Of a DNA stretch of 64,000 bases, positions 1-12,565 are shown in pieces. Under the pieces are notes generated by a model, which was not told the origin of the DNA, did no database searches, and saw nothing but the letters and a program-made list of their open reading frames with translations. Position numbers and translations under genes: made by a program. This DNA comes from Phyllostachys edulis (taxonomy: Eukaryota > Streptophyta > Magnoliopsida > Poales > Poaceae): NCBI GenBank assembly GCA_036346405.1, contig CM070568.1:30663072-30727071 (forward strand), given 5' to 3'. Each line of letters starts with the position of its first letter. Position 1 is the stretch's first letter.

Positions 1-425
1 GCGTACGTAGCAGTGGCCAGGGGGAGACAAGGAGAAAGACGCGTGAGGGGAGGTACCGTACGGTGGACGCGCATGGCGATGCATGCGTGCTGCGTGGATG
101 GCCACGTACGCGCGCGAAGTTGGCGGGAAGCTTCCGTTCCGGTGCAGCGCTGTGCTGTCACCTGATAGACCGACTCCGCGTCCGTGTCCGGTCGATCGCG
201 ACTCCGTATGTGGCTGGCCTAGGCTTTTGGTACCGGTGCCGGCCCATCCAACAAGGCTTGTATACTGTCTATCTGCTTTTTTACTTGTCCTTCTCATCAA
301 TCTTTCTAGAGTTTAATCGATTAGAATTGGCTATTTAAAAACTATATCATTAACCGAGTTTTGCAAGTCCAGCAACATGCAGAGTGCTCATGTCTAGCTA
401 CGTCTGAGCAAGCTACGTCTGAGCA
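1..425. repeat. Host promoter-like segment, copy 1
   Basis: The block beginning GCGTACGTAGCAGTGG and running through TTGGCGGGAAGCTTCCG closely matches 11499-11760 and 57943-58210. Relative to those copies it carries about 150 extra bases (roughly 170-320), and near 400-424 it has a tandem copy of AGCTACGTCTGAGCA. The homology stops at about 425. The copy may extend left of the window. No coding potential is supported; the 91-aa and 77-aa open frames here are not conserved as frames in the other copies. Confidence 0.8.
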
Positions 426-583
426 GGGGCGAAGCCAGCGGAGTGACCTGTATGTCCCGACATATCCAAAAATCGAAATTTTGTGTATACATTAGTTCTC
501 TAGTTGGGCTGTATTTGCAGTTCAGCCCTTGGTGTGCACCCCTTGATAGCCCAGCCTCATAGAAGAATCCTGAACCAACAGGT
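426..583. other. Remnant left of solo LTR A (probable retroelement internal or hAT-like sequence)
   Basis: After copy 1 the sequence changes to GGGGCGAAGCCAGCGG, a start typical of grass hAT-like termini, but no matching right end was found. It is interrupted at 583 by solo LTR A and resumes at 9463. The joined remnant runs into a purine-rich stretch just before the LTR at 9802, so part of it is probably retroelement internal sequence. No gene is visible. Confidence 0.35.
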
Positions 584-3500
584 TGTCAGGACCCTCGGGT
601 TATTTTCGTAAGGCCAAGACCTTTCCAGTCTTATGAAAATAACTCTGGTCTCAGAGGATTTGAAATCCAATTTAACTCCATTTAAGTGGGAAGAGCCAGC
701 TGAGCTAGAGCCATAGTGACCATGCATACCGCTTCTCTGCGAGTGCTACATGGTGACCGGTTCTCCAACAGCCGAATACACACTTAAAGGAATTAAAGAG
801 GATTTCAAAACAACAGATATGTGTCCCGTGTTGGCTCCCAAGATTAGCGACCAACACACACATATCCTTATCAACGTCAATCACTGTCATACAAAAGTCA
901 TACAATGATATATCAAGTGACATACAACTTAGTGCTTAAGTCTACAGCTATTACAAAAGCGGCCGACTGGCCAAATTCAAGGATTAACAATAAGTAGCAG
1001 AGGAAATAAAGTAAATAAACCAAAAGGTCCAGCAAGGTGTGCTCGAAACCCAAGGCAACCGCTAGGAGTTAGAAATAACACTATTCATTAGCGTCGTCGA
1101 CATTGGCGCTAACGAATTGATCGAGTGTATAGTCATCCTCACCTAAACAAGCAGATATCCGGGTTAAGTACAAAATGTACTCGTAAGTCTTACACAAAGT
1201 AAAAATTATATACTGCTATACAAAAGAGAGGCTTTAGTGGCCTAGTTTTGCAGCATATAACTATGATAGATATATATTTCAAACAATACCAAAGTGACAG
1301 CCTACTTTAATAAAGTAAAATGCATGAATATCCATTCATGCCGATACCGAGTTGTTACCCACATCAAATTTTAATTAGAGTCTAACGATGATGTCATTCA
1401 ATACCAAGCGATCATCTGTAACCGTGGACATGGATATTCGAATAGATTAATCCCTGCAGGGGAGTACAACTTTACCCACAAGACTCAATCAGCTCGTAAG
1501 CCTCCGGATAATGACAAACTTCCTAAGGTATGTCGGCCGAGTAGATCGAGATTTAGTATTTTTCAGCAAGAAAGCCCTATTGAGTTGAATCCTCCTTGCG
1601 AGAAGAACCCCAACTCAGTACAAGCTACTGATAGATCTTGCTAAGCGGGCACACAAGTTGTGTTGGAAATACCGATGCAATGTAAAGAAAGAAAAATAGT
1701 GCTCCCATGCACATTATAGAAAATTGCACTGGATCCTACGAACATATGATCAAACACATTATGTCCTCACACCACCTGTGACTCAACCCAATAAACCCCT
1801 CCTCTTACTTTACTAAACCAGCCACAATCCAGCATGTGGAAGTACAAACGATACTTGGAATCGACCGCCCAAAGTTCAGTCCTTAGCGGTCCAGACAAGT
1901 CTACCACATACCCGAGTCTCGTGCACGAAGGCACCCGCACTACAGCCCACTTGTCCAGACCAAAAATCATTTTAAATAAACAAAGTTTAACTCAAGAACC
2001 AGATACGAAGATCTAGACAAAAAGCATAAACATAAAAGGTTCGATGTTTCCCACAATTGACGGGCTAACCTCGTCAACCGAACTAACACATCTTCTAGAC
2101 TCGCATGGCTAAGCATACAATATACATAATATATACATCATCACAACCATCTAATCTTAAGCATATTGGCAATGAAAATATCAAGGATAACCTGCATGAG
2201 TAGGACATAGCTAACTACTCACAAAATATCGATATACCAAAATAGCATAAAAGCCAGTGTCATTGCAATTCAAAATACTAACTTAAATGGGATCAATATG
2301 ATGCAAAAACAAAGTTCAAATGATACTTGCCTTTCTAGAATTCCAATTGCTCACTCTTGATTGCGTAATCGTTCACTTCCGCCACTTTGGACTCTAGAAA
2401 AACGACATTGAATAAACACCGAGAAAAGTCAAAAATTCAAAGTGCTCGAAAACACATGAAACTTATACAGTAGTAAGATTGTTATTTTATATGAATTTAG
2501 GTAAATAAATTATTTCAATTGGAGTTAGTATGTGAAAGTTATAGCAGTTTGAAAATCAGTAATTGAGAAAACGCTAAAAACTCAAAGTTCGGTTACTGTT
2601 CATCCGAATTTAAACAATTCATGAAAATTTTCAGAATAGTGGTGGGTATAACCTTTGCATGGCATGAAATATAATAAAAAGTTATGATCAATAAAAATTG
2701 AATCACCCCATTTGGAGTTCAAATGAATTTTCTATGAATTATTAAAGTTAATTCAATTTCTAGTATAAAAACAATTTTTACCGAATTTAATTCCAATTCC
2801 GAAATTTTCTATGGTAGTAACATGTTTAAAACCTATTCTTAGTTAAAGTACAATAAAAATAGAAACCAACAAAATTGGTTTCACTCAATTTGGAGTTACA
2901 ATAAAATACTTAAGAATTTTTTAATTTTAAACCATTTTCAGTGCAAAAGTAAATCATTTCAGAATTTCTAAATACATTAATTACTTTTTACACTCAGTTT
3001 AATCTAGCTTCTGTTGCTAACATGTAGGGTCCACTGCATAGTGTCCTTTTTAATTTAATTTCCGAATTAAAAACCTTCTGACAGGTGGGGCCCGTTTGTC
3101 ATTGATCTGGTCCATGCAAATATTGCATGGACCGAAGGTCAACATGCACTTTTCTTGGTCCATGGACCATGCGCATGGTGCATGTGCTCGGTGCATCCTG
3201 GCCGTCAGTGACTCCAAGCCAAACCCGGTTCTTAACTCCCCCTGTTTTCTGTTCACGGGCCCACGTGTAATAGAATCAAATCAACATTAAGACAATCATT
3301 TAATACACTAAGCAATAATTAGCCCTAATAGACCGAGATTACGTTAATTAATGGCTACAGTAATTGTCGAACGCTCTAACAATAGTGAGCTCCTAGGGCT
3401 TGACCTCGCCTGGTGTCCCACCGGCGATGGAGACCTTAGCAGTGCGGTTGAGTGGTAGGAATGGAATCTCCGTGTCCTTGAGCACCTTCTCATACTGGTG

Positions 3501-6500
3501 GCGAGCCTTACGGTAGCGCGTCGCAGCGGCGCACCGGAGAAGGGCGGCGGTGAGCTACAGGCAAACATGCATGCGACAATGCGGCTATGCATTGAGCAAA
3601 TATGTGCATATATGCAACAGTATCTAGGAGTCACATAGGACCTACCGGAGTGATGCAGAGGTCCGGAGGTCGTCGGAGGAAGCTTGATGTCGTCAATGGC
3701 TACGGTGCCGAAGAGCTCAACGTGCGGAAGACAACCTGTAGAAAAAGAAGGGCAACTAGATGTCGGAAAGGCTTAAGAGAGTTGAGGTGATGGTGAAATA
3801 GCACGGAATCGAGTAATGCCTCACCGTGCCGGATATGGGGAAGAAGATAGGGTTTGCGGCAGAAAGAGGAGAAACTTTGAAATCCACGGGCACCTGCGGA
3901 TGATCGGACAAATTGATTGAGGGGAAGTCATTCTTATACCCTAAGACACAAGGTGATGCACATAGGGGAGGACAATACTCACCAAAGACACTATTGACGT
4001 GGTGGAGCTCCACAGACCGCACTCTGGCGACAACAAGGACACGATAGCGTCCTGATAGCTACAAGCGAAATCAAGGTCACGCATTAGCAAAAATGGACAC
4101 GATGATGAACGGAGAAGACGAAGGACGCGTCGGTGAGGATCTTACTCGAGAGGAAAGCAAGAACTAGCTTCCTCCTCCTCAGCACCGAGAGGAGAATGAG
4201 AGAGCGTGGAGGCAAGTTAAGGGTGAGCGATGGATGGAATGGAGGCAGCGTGAACTGGCGCAGGTCCTAGTTGGCTGGCGAGGGCGACGAATTCATGATG
4301 TAAGCAACGCTCAACAGCTCTCTCGGCCGCGTGGCGCGTGGGATCTGCGCGAACCAGCGAGAGGTCAAGGATGGAGCTGACAAGCGGGCCCAGGTCATCA
4401 GTGACAGGTAAGGGTGCAGTCGGTGTGTGGCTCGAGTGTGAGAACCCGGGGTATTTAACTTGTAATACTTAACCATTAAGATGATTCAAGCATTACAAAT
4501 CAAATATCTCGACTCTCGGCGTATATGTCCTTCCCAGAATTGCAATACACATACCCCATACAAAAATCAAGCATCAATTCCATTCAACACATAGAACCGA
4601 AGTACAACTAAGCAATTCAAAAGACATACAATATAGAGTTATTACAAAAGGGGCCGACCGGCCAAATAACAACTAAAGAGTTAAATAAGTAGCGGAAGCA
4701 AACAGCCATATGATGGCGATAAACAAGAGCCAATTAGTGTGCCTTTAACCTACAAGGCAACCAACCGGGCCACCAACCTAGTCGTCGAAACCACCGCACA
4801 TCTCACAAAAGTGGATCCCTTGGGGATCAACTTCCTCCTCTGCAACAATTTATTAAGCAAAGCAAATGAGTACAAAAATATACTCGCAAGACTTACGTGT
4901 AGGGTAACATGCCTATACATATGCTACATGCAAGCTTATTTAAGTGGAGGAGGCTCTAGACTCATTTTCATCATAAAGCAAGTTTTTATTTGCAATAATG
5001 TAATAGATTTAAAGCAGTTTTACAATCTATTTTTATTTGACAAAAACAGCGATATACAAGTAACAATAATAACAAGACATCCTGGAAGTGGCTAACCGAA
5101 TAGCCACCACAACAATAGCATGAATTCCCCATTCATACCACCCACATCAAGTTTTAATTAAATGTTATAGTCTAGTTCTTGCACGACCTTACCAAGCATG
5201 TCCATAACCTAGGACGAGGCTATTCGAATAGTTTGAACCCTGCAGGGGTGTACCAATGTACCCACACGTCAGACCGCTTTTTTGCCTCCGGAATAAGCAC
5301 ACTACCTTTGGTATGCCGGCACGGCTAAGTCCTACGAGACGTTTCCAATATTGTGTATCAACTACGAGTCGCCCATATGGGAGAAAGCCCCATACGTTGA
5401 TGCAGAGTCATCAAAGATGCTCACCTCCTTATAAAGGATGATGCTCCTTGCAGTGGATAACCTCCACTACTACTCACCCAATAGCCCACCATGCAACTCG
5501 GAGCTAACACACGCCAAAGTACTAAGTCAAGAGAGGTCCCATATCCCTCTCATGTGGTTAGCACGCAATAAGCGCTTGGCTTAGTGACACAAGTAACTCG
5601 GTCCTTGGGGACTTAGACACCATTCCATTCACACCCAAGAGATCACACCAACATCCATTGTGCCCAAGTCATGAAACAATTTTATTTTCAGTTTTTGACT
5701 TTACAAAGTCAACAAAGCACAAAGTGCTGGACATAATGGAATAATAAGATTTTGTGTGATCAAGGTTATCGACATAAATTGACAACCGCCCAATTTCTAC
5801 CGGTAACTAAGCATTTCTAAGCATGACACCGTAAAGACAATAAAAGAGCATAATTAAATCACCGGGCTCTAATTCACCAGCGATATTAATAACTTATGTT
5901 TTGTGGTAGGGGATAACAATTTAAGGGTAACCATTCACTAGGAATAACTACCTCTAATCGGGAAAATAAACTTTGACACAAAAGCATGCATACATACAAT
6001 TTGTAAACAAAGTATTAGACTTTGAAAGTAATGTGATATTTATGATCAAATTGCTTGCCTTTGTTTGCTGGTACTTTGGATATTCACATAATCATCTCCG
6101 TTGCACTCCCGAAACATCGTCATCTAGCGATAAGAACCGACAAAGCGAAAACACCAAATAAACACCAAAATTCCAAAGACTCCAAAAATTATTAAATTAA
6201 TACAAAAGGTAGATTATGATTTTAGATGAATTTAGGTGAAAGAATTATTCCAATTGGATTTAGTATGTGAGAGTTATAGTCTTTTGAAAATCGGAAAATA
6301 AGAAAAGCTGAAATTTCAGCTCACTGTTGCTCTCTGTCCGAATTTTACTGTTTTGGCAAAAATTTCTAGAATAGTAGTGGAGATGAAAATTACAAAAATG
6401 TAAAGATAATAACATTTTAGGAACAACCCAATTGGATTCATCCCATTTGGAGTTCATATGAATTTCTTATGAATTTTTGAAGTTAATTCAAGTTCTAGTG

Positions 6501-9462
6501 TAGAAATAATTCCTTCCAGAAATTAATTCCAATTTCGAAATTTTTTGGGACATTAACATGATTCAAACCTATTCCAAGTTAAAGTACATTAAGAATGAAA
6601 ACCAACAAAAGTGTTTTCTCTCAAATTAGAGTTAAAATGAATTAGTTATAAATGACGGAAATTGACACTAAGGCAAGGTCTACCGCTCATTACGAATAAT
6701 TCTTTTTGCCAGCACATGTTCTTTAGATTAGTTCCCTCTTTTAGCCTATATGTCAATAACTTAAGCAAAAATCCTAATCTCAATTATTTCCGAACATATT
6801 AATTCTTTGCCTAACCAAAACATTCTTAGTTTGTTATTGACATTTAAACAAATGCTCATTTTTTTGACTTGCTTGTCTCTAGCTAGCTTAACCTCCCAGC
6901 TTAACTGAAACATTGAATTTGCTAAATACTTGCCTTCCATGTTAGGTTGCTCCTTTTGATTCAATCTCTAATAGCTATTTAATCTAACCCAACTTTTCCA
7001 ATTACTTGAATTTGAATTTCAGAAGTTGTTCCCAAAAGCACTCTAATTGCCTTCCCTTCTCTGTTCATGCATTCAATTAGAGGAATTTTCTTAGTATGAG
7101 TGGTTGTTATCTAAATATTCTTACTACACCATATACTCATTTGTTAATCCAATTTTTGAGTGATCAATTAGTTCATGATTAAAATAAATCATCCATTTGT
7201 TAAATATATTTAAACATGCAACAATAGAAAAATAACATACTTATAATGATACAACATGCATAAATAAATATCGGAACGCGGTAACGCAATAAGACTAAAG
7301 ATTTTACTATCGCACGCGCTAGGTGTGCGACTACCACCGATGATGTCTTCTCGGCTCCGTGTCCGCGTTGTCGTCGCCGAACTCGTCCGCGCCACACTTC
7401 TCGTCGGCTCCGCCTCTCGTCTTTCGACGGGCCGCCGTTGCTGGCCGCACATGTATCACCCGAAAGCCGCCAGACGCACCGCCACTCCACCCGCATGCAT
7501 CGCCGTCGACGATGCTGTTGCCTAGTCATTGCATGTCTTCGCCGATCGGCATTTACAATGCGTTGCTAGCTCCTAGCTGCATAGTTGCACAGGGCATTGC
7601 CTCCCTATCTCTTCTTGCAAACTGCTCAAAAGAGCTCGCATGCGAAAACCGATTGGATATATGGAAAGCTAATGAGATGAGGAACCCGAAGGTGTGACAT
7701 GCAAGGGCTGGTTCTCAGTTTTGGATTGGGAATGGAAGGAGAGAAGTTGGGATGATGAGCTAGTGTTCATGCTTGAGAAGGAATGGTGTTCTTTCTATTG
7801 GGGAGAAGCAATGGCGTGGAAAGGCAGTGGATGGGATGGCTTTCGGCTGGGGGCAAGAGCAATGGCATAGGTTTGCTTTGCATGTTGGGAGGGAAAGAAA
7901 ATAATGCCGAAGGAAAGATGAGATGACAGTGTGGACTGAAGAAAGAAAATGACATGAGGAGTGGTTCAGCTTGGGCTTCGGTTGTTGAGGAAGGAATTAA
8001 ATATTAGTGAGGTTACAGTATTTTGAGATGGCTGTGTGGCGATGCTTGTTGGATGAATAAACAATAGAGGTGAGAAGGTGTTGGCAGTGAATAAGGAGAG
8101 AAGAAAAGAATGCTGTTAGGAGAAGACAGAGATGGCAGTAGGGAGGTATGGCTGTGTTCGGTTGGGGAGGAGAATAGCAGTGAAAAGAATAGATACACAG
8201 ACGTTTCATCTGCTACTTCTTTTCTCTTTTTTTTTGCAAACTTGCTCAAACGACCGTGCATGTGAAAACAAATTGTAGAAATAGGTTGGTCGTGCGATGA
8301 CGATCGCGGCGGTATGACATGCATGGCTTGGTTTTGAATTTTTGGATGAGATTTGAAGGAGAGAAGAGAAAGGGGTTAGCAGGGAAGGAAAAAAGGCAAA
8401 TGACAGGAAAAGAAAGGACATGCAGGCGTTTCGCCCGCGGTCGGTTGATCTGGAAAAGAGCGGCGATACTAATGCATGTATGATGACATGATTTTTGTGA
8501 TGCATGCGAAAACATAAAATCAAAATAATTAAATTTCTAATTGCAGTTTTTCAAACGATTTGATTTAATATTGATTTTTATTACTTGATGTGAGAAAATT
8601 GCAAAACATGCTTTAATTAATTCCTCAATTTGTATTTAGAATTATGCTGAGTTTGGATTTTTAATTATGAATTTTCATATCTATTTTTTATTTACCTATT
8701 AGGTTTGTGTTTTAAATTCAAATTCAAAATTGAACAAGCAAATTAAATAGGAACCAAATAACCTCTAATAAATTCCAGAAATCCAAACAAGCATATCCGA
8801 GAATATAGAAACCAACTAAAACATTCACACAATTGAAACCTATTTGCTGCAACAAAAAGTTTTAAAAAGTCCAAAATTTCACAAATGCACATTAAATGCT
8901 TAACTAATCCAACTTAGGGATTTTGGGCTGTTACATCGAGCTAGGTTGTTAGGCGGTTGGGTTGAGTCAAGTGGTTTGGTCGGGTTCGAGTCAAACCAAT
9001 AGTTGACTAATTTTCATTCAAATTTTCTCACTTTGACCGGGTAGTTTAAAATAGCAAATAAATTTCTAAAATTCTGAAATTTTTCAGAGAGGTTCCTGGG
9101 ATGACCTAGTACACATATAAATTTTTTAAACTCACTGTTCATGTTTTAATTACTTATTTTAAATCATTAATAGCAGGGTCTTTGGATGGTGTTTGAGTTT
9201 TCTCAAAGTTGAATTTGATTCTAAAAATTTGGGGAAAATATATTTATTCATGATAAATATTATAAGATTTAAATAAATTATTTTCCAGAGAACTTTATAA
9301 GTATTTATTTCTATTTTCTCCTAGAGATTCAATTGGAGTTTTATGTTTAAACTTCGATTTGGTATTTTACAATTGCAAAACATTTGTGCAAATGCTCCAA
9401 AAATCAAATGCATGCTCAAGTGATGCATATTAATTTAATTTAATAAAGTTGGGGCTATGACA
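584..9462 (-). mobile_element. Solo LTR A (Ty3/gypsy-like, about 4.4 kb, with a nested solo LTR)
   Basis: Read on the minus strand the LTR starts TGTCATAGCCCC at 9462 and ends GGGTCCTGACA at 584. The flanks are CAGGT (579-583) and CAGGC (9463-9467), a 5-bp TSD with one mismatch. Removing the nested insertion (4437-8940) leaves about 4375 bp. It shares internal blocks with LTR B and LTR C, for example a segment with GGCCGACTGGCC, a CCCTGCAGGGG block near 1455, and AT-rich stretches with GAATTT. No internal domain flanks it on either side, so it is a solo LTR left by LTR-LTR recombination. Small open frames inside are not genes. Confidence 0.75.
4437..8935 (-). mobile_element. Solo LTR B (Ty3/gypsy-like, 4.5 kb) nested in LTR A
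   Basis: On the minus strand the LTR starts TGTAACAGCCC at 8935 and ends GGGTTCTCACA at 4437. A perfect 5-bp TSD, TCGAG, lies at 4432-4436 and 8936-8940. It resembles LTR A (GGCCGACCGGCC near 4655, CCCTGCAGGGG near 5238) but is clearly diverged, so the two are separate insertions of related elements. Open frames at 7200-8523 are fragments inside this LTR with no protein family recognised. Confidence 0.85.
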
Positions 9463-9801
9463 CAGGCCCACTCACGGTTGCTCCCAAAGGACCACTCACG
9501 TCCCACCAATCCCACAACTCCATAGCCACAAGCCGCCACCCAATTGCCCCAATCCCCAACCCTAATCCCCCACACCGCTGTCCCTGGCTCCCTACCCCAC
9601 GATGGCGGCTCGGCGGGTGGTAACGCGGGGTGATGCAGGAGCCGAGAGCAGCAAGGGTCTGCAAGGGCAGCTTGTCTGTGCAGAGTCGTAGTCCTTGTTG
9701 CTAGGCTTTGGGTTCAAACCTGCAAGGTACCCATCATCGAACAATTGTATATTAAACAAGACTTTGAGTACCTTTTATCAAATTAATAAATCGGTGGGGA
9801 C
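9463..9801 (+). other. Retroelement internal remnant ending in a PPT-like tract
   Basis: This continues the sequence interrupted at 583. It has a GC-rich part (9463-9660), then AT-rich DNA ending in CGGTGGGGAC directly before the TGTTG start of the LTR at 9802. That purine-rich tract sits where a polypurine tract belongs, which suggests the 9802 LTR is a 3' LTR on the plus strand. The motif GGGTTCAAACC near 9712 looks like a tRNA B box, but no A box was found at the right distance. No coding domain was recognised. Confidence 0.4.
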
Positions 9802-11429
9802 TGTTGTTACCTAAGGGTCTTTTATGTAATTTCTTGTTTGAGAAAAGGATAAATGAAATAAGAAAAGAAAAGATGTGGGGGCCCACAGGCCTTTAAGATA
9901 GCTAGAGGATAAAGTTGGACATTAACCCCAACCCAAACCAGAAGAAGGAAGAGCAGCGTGCTGGCTGGATGGGTCTGGCAGCACCGCGCGCTTCACGCAG
10001 GCGATACGGGCGAATCGGTGGCTCATGCGCAATGAGCGTGGGTTGTTGGCGGCAGCGGCGGAAGATTCTCCTTCTGATTCTCTAAAAGGTCGGCCCCGTG
10101 TTATATTTTCTTTTTATCTGGTTTTTGGTGAGATTGGTCCCTCCCAATTTGGACTTCTTCTCATCTGTTACTTTGTGTTCGATCTTGAATCTTAATAGCT
10201 CTAGCGTCACTGTGGTTTTCACGGTGTCGTTGGTTGAGAGGCCAAAAATTCTTCTTCTTGTTCATTCCCTTGATTTCCTGGCACACCCTTTCTCTGATTG
10301 GGGGTTTTGCAAGGATTTCTTGGTTTTGATTACTTGGAAGAAATTTTCGGTGCGCTCTCTGGATTAGTCTTGCAGAGGGAGAAAAAGACTTCAGATTTTG
10401 GTTTGATGCTCTGTGAGTGTACTTGGCCAGTACATCCTTTGGTGGTTCTTGAGCGGCAACTATCCTGTCCCTCGACTTCATTATTTGGTGTGTTCCGAAG
10501 AAGAAGAGATGCATTGTATCTCCGAATACTTCGTCTTTTGCACGGATCAGCGAGGCAATAGTTTTTCTGGGTCAACGTCTTCTGGACGTACCTTGCCAGG
10601 TTGCATCTCGGTGGTTTGGATTACCACTAAATTTGTGAGCATTTCTGATTATCTCTTGCACATAAACATCAGTGATGCACTGGTTTCAAAATCAGTTTTT
10701 GGTTTGTTGCTTTTTCAGAGAGACATATCAAAAGGAATGGTTATGTGGGCTTGGATAATCTGCTCTGTGATGATAAAAGTCTTGAACTGAAATTTGTTAA
10801 GATATCTTGTTCAGTCTTGAGCTCTAATAGAATTTCTTACTGCTATCATATTATCTCTAGTGATTCAGATTCTTTCTGTGGTGACTAATCTGATCATTTT
10901 GATTAGCAATCTTGCTGATTCTTCTGGTGGCCGAAAGGCTGTATAATTGATCCTTGTAGTTTTCTTTTACTGTGAGGTCATAAGTGATATGTTGTCTTAT
11001 AGACTGAAGTAAATGATTCTATGTCTTTTGATGAACTTCTATTGACAGAAAGTATAAGAGTTGAATGTTGTGCATGAGTTTAATTTTGTCAGTACAGTAT
11101 AGCATTGGTTTAGGGCTTGAAGTCTGATTTCTAGTTATCTTATCAATTTTGTGAAGAGTTTAGACTGAAGTGCTAAGATGGCAAAGATTATATCTTGTGC
11201 ATATGAACTTCTGAGAGCAATAAACAATCTTTCAAAACTGAGCATTATGTTGTTTTCATATGGTTGTTGATCTTATCCTTTTTAGTATTTTATCATGGTT
11301 AATTGATTTGCAGAAACCACATATTTATATGTCAGTTTAGTCAATTATTTGCAGCTGAAATTATGCTTTATTTGCTATTTATTATGCTAGGATTAGCTTT
11401 AATTGTTTACCAAAACGGCACTGTTTACA
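9802..11429 (+). mobile_element. LTR of a plus-strand LTR retrotransposon (family also at 29985-42944)
   Basis: It starts TGTTGTTACC and ends CTGTTTACA, about 1.63 kb. The body from about 10240 aligns with 41728-42944: shared blocks include GGTTCTTGAGCGGCA, TTTGGTGTGTTCCGAAG and CGTCTTCTGGACGT. Its right border is firm because host copy 2 begins at 11430 with CAGCTATGCTATGTATCG, as in copy 3 at 57879. A PPT-like tract lies directly upstream. No 5' LTR is in the window. Superfamily not determined. Confidence 0.7.
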
Positions 11430-11874
11430 ACAGCTATGCTATGTATCGAGAGAGCGAACCTGAGCTCATCTCTGCAATTAAATCTTGTCATTTATAGCGT
11501 ACGTTGCAGTGGTCAGTGGGAGACAAGGAGAAAGACGCGTGAGGGGATGCGCACGGCGATGCACGCGTGCTGCCTGGATGGCCACGTACGAGCGCCAAGT
11601 TGGCGGGAAGCTTCCGTTCCGGTGCAGCGCTGTGCTGTCACGTAATCAATTAGAATGGGTTATGTAAAAATTATATCATTAACCGAGTTTTTCAAGTCCA
11701 GCGACATGCAGAGTGCCCATGTCTAGCTACGTCCGAGCATCTCCAGTACACCACCTTTCGTGTTGTGTTGACACCAAAGTAATATGGTACTAAGGCCTAG
11801 TCAAGTCTCAAAAAATGGATAAGAGAAAGGACTTACATTTTGAGGGGTATTAATTGGGCTAGTGCTGCTCAAGC
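11430..11874. repeat. Host promoter-like segment, copy 2, part 1
   Basis: The sequence matches 57878-58310 (copy 3), including the TATA-like ATTTATAGCGTACG near 11491-11504 (minus-strand TATAAAT). In copy 3 this DNA is the upstream region of the minus-strand gene at 57.3-57.8 kb; here the LTR at 9802-11429 takes the place of that gene. The last nine bases, TGCTCAAGC (11866-11874), are the left TSD of the Mutator-like element. Confidence 0.85.
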
Positions 11875-12174
11875 GAATTTTTTTAATTTAATCTTTTTTA
11901 TTAATATTTTAAAGTTAACCCATCGCGAACTTTATTTCCAATTCTGACCCCTTTGGTCATGCCACCTTCCGTAACGTGACAAAACAACACTGTCACGCCA
12001 CCCGTAGCGGCGTAACCAAAGATGCCATGCAAGCCATTGTACCAGCGTGGAGGGCGCTCCTGGCGTGAAACAGTGGCCCCTGTCATGCCAACGCTCTTGA
12101 CGTGACAGTGACCCCTGTCACGCCAACTCGCATCGCGTGACAGTGGCGACTTAAGCCCTGGGTGCCAGGCACCT

Positions 12175-12425
12175 CTTCATTTCTCCCCATCTCCCCCAGA
12201 TCCATTGCAACCTCTGAGCTCCCTTCTCCCGCCGCCGGCCCTCCTTCCTCCCGTTCGTCCCGTCGCCGCCCAGTGCTCCCTTCGCCTGGCCTCCTCCCGC
12301 CGCCCGTCCTCCCCGATGGCGGCCGGCCTCCCTCCCGGCTCTCCTCCCGCGCGCCCGTGCCCCGCCGCCCTCCTCCCTCCGGCGCCGCCTGTCCTTCCCC
12401 CTGCCGGCTTCTCCTAGATCGAGGT
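12175..12425 (+). other. GC-rich exon-like segment inside Mutator-like element 1
   Basis: A sharply bounded C-rich block is open for 116 aa from 12162 and 70 aa from 12205 on the plus strand, rich in Pro, Ala, Arg and Ser. It ends CTAGATCGAG followed by GTAAAC, which would serve as a splice donor. The composition contrasts with the AT-rich rest of the element. It could be a captured first exon or 5' UTR of a host gene. The minus strand is also open here, so the coding strand is not decided. Parent gene not recognised. Confidence 0.4.
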
Positions 12426-12469
12426 AAACATGTGCGCTTGAATAATGTGATTGAATGTGTGCTTGAATA

Positions 12470-12565
12470 TAGTTTTGTGATTGAATGGATGGGGAATAAT
12501 GTGGGTGATTGAATGGATGGGGAACAATGTGGGTGATTGAATGGATGGGGAACATTGAATGGATG
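12470..12565. repeat. Short tandem repeat, about 29-bp unit
   Basis: About three copies of a unit containing GTGATTGAATGGATGGGGAA follow one another, with a partial fourth. It lies in the probable intron-like part of Mutator-like element 1. Confidence 0.8.

Noticed and set aside
426..470. Complete hAT MITE starting GGGGCGAAGCCAGC
   Set aside because: No right terminus or 8-bp TSD partner was found before or after solo LTR A.
7200..8523. Overlapping ORFs of 80-112 aa on both strands
   Set aside because: They fall inside solo LTR B, overlap each other in several frames and match no family.
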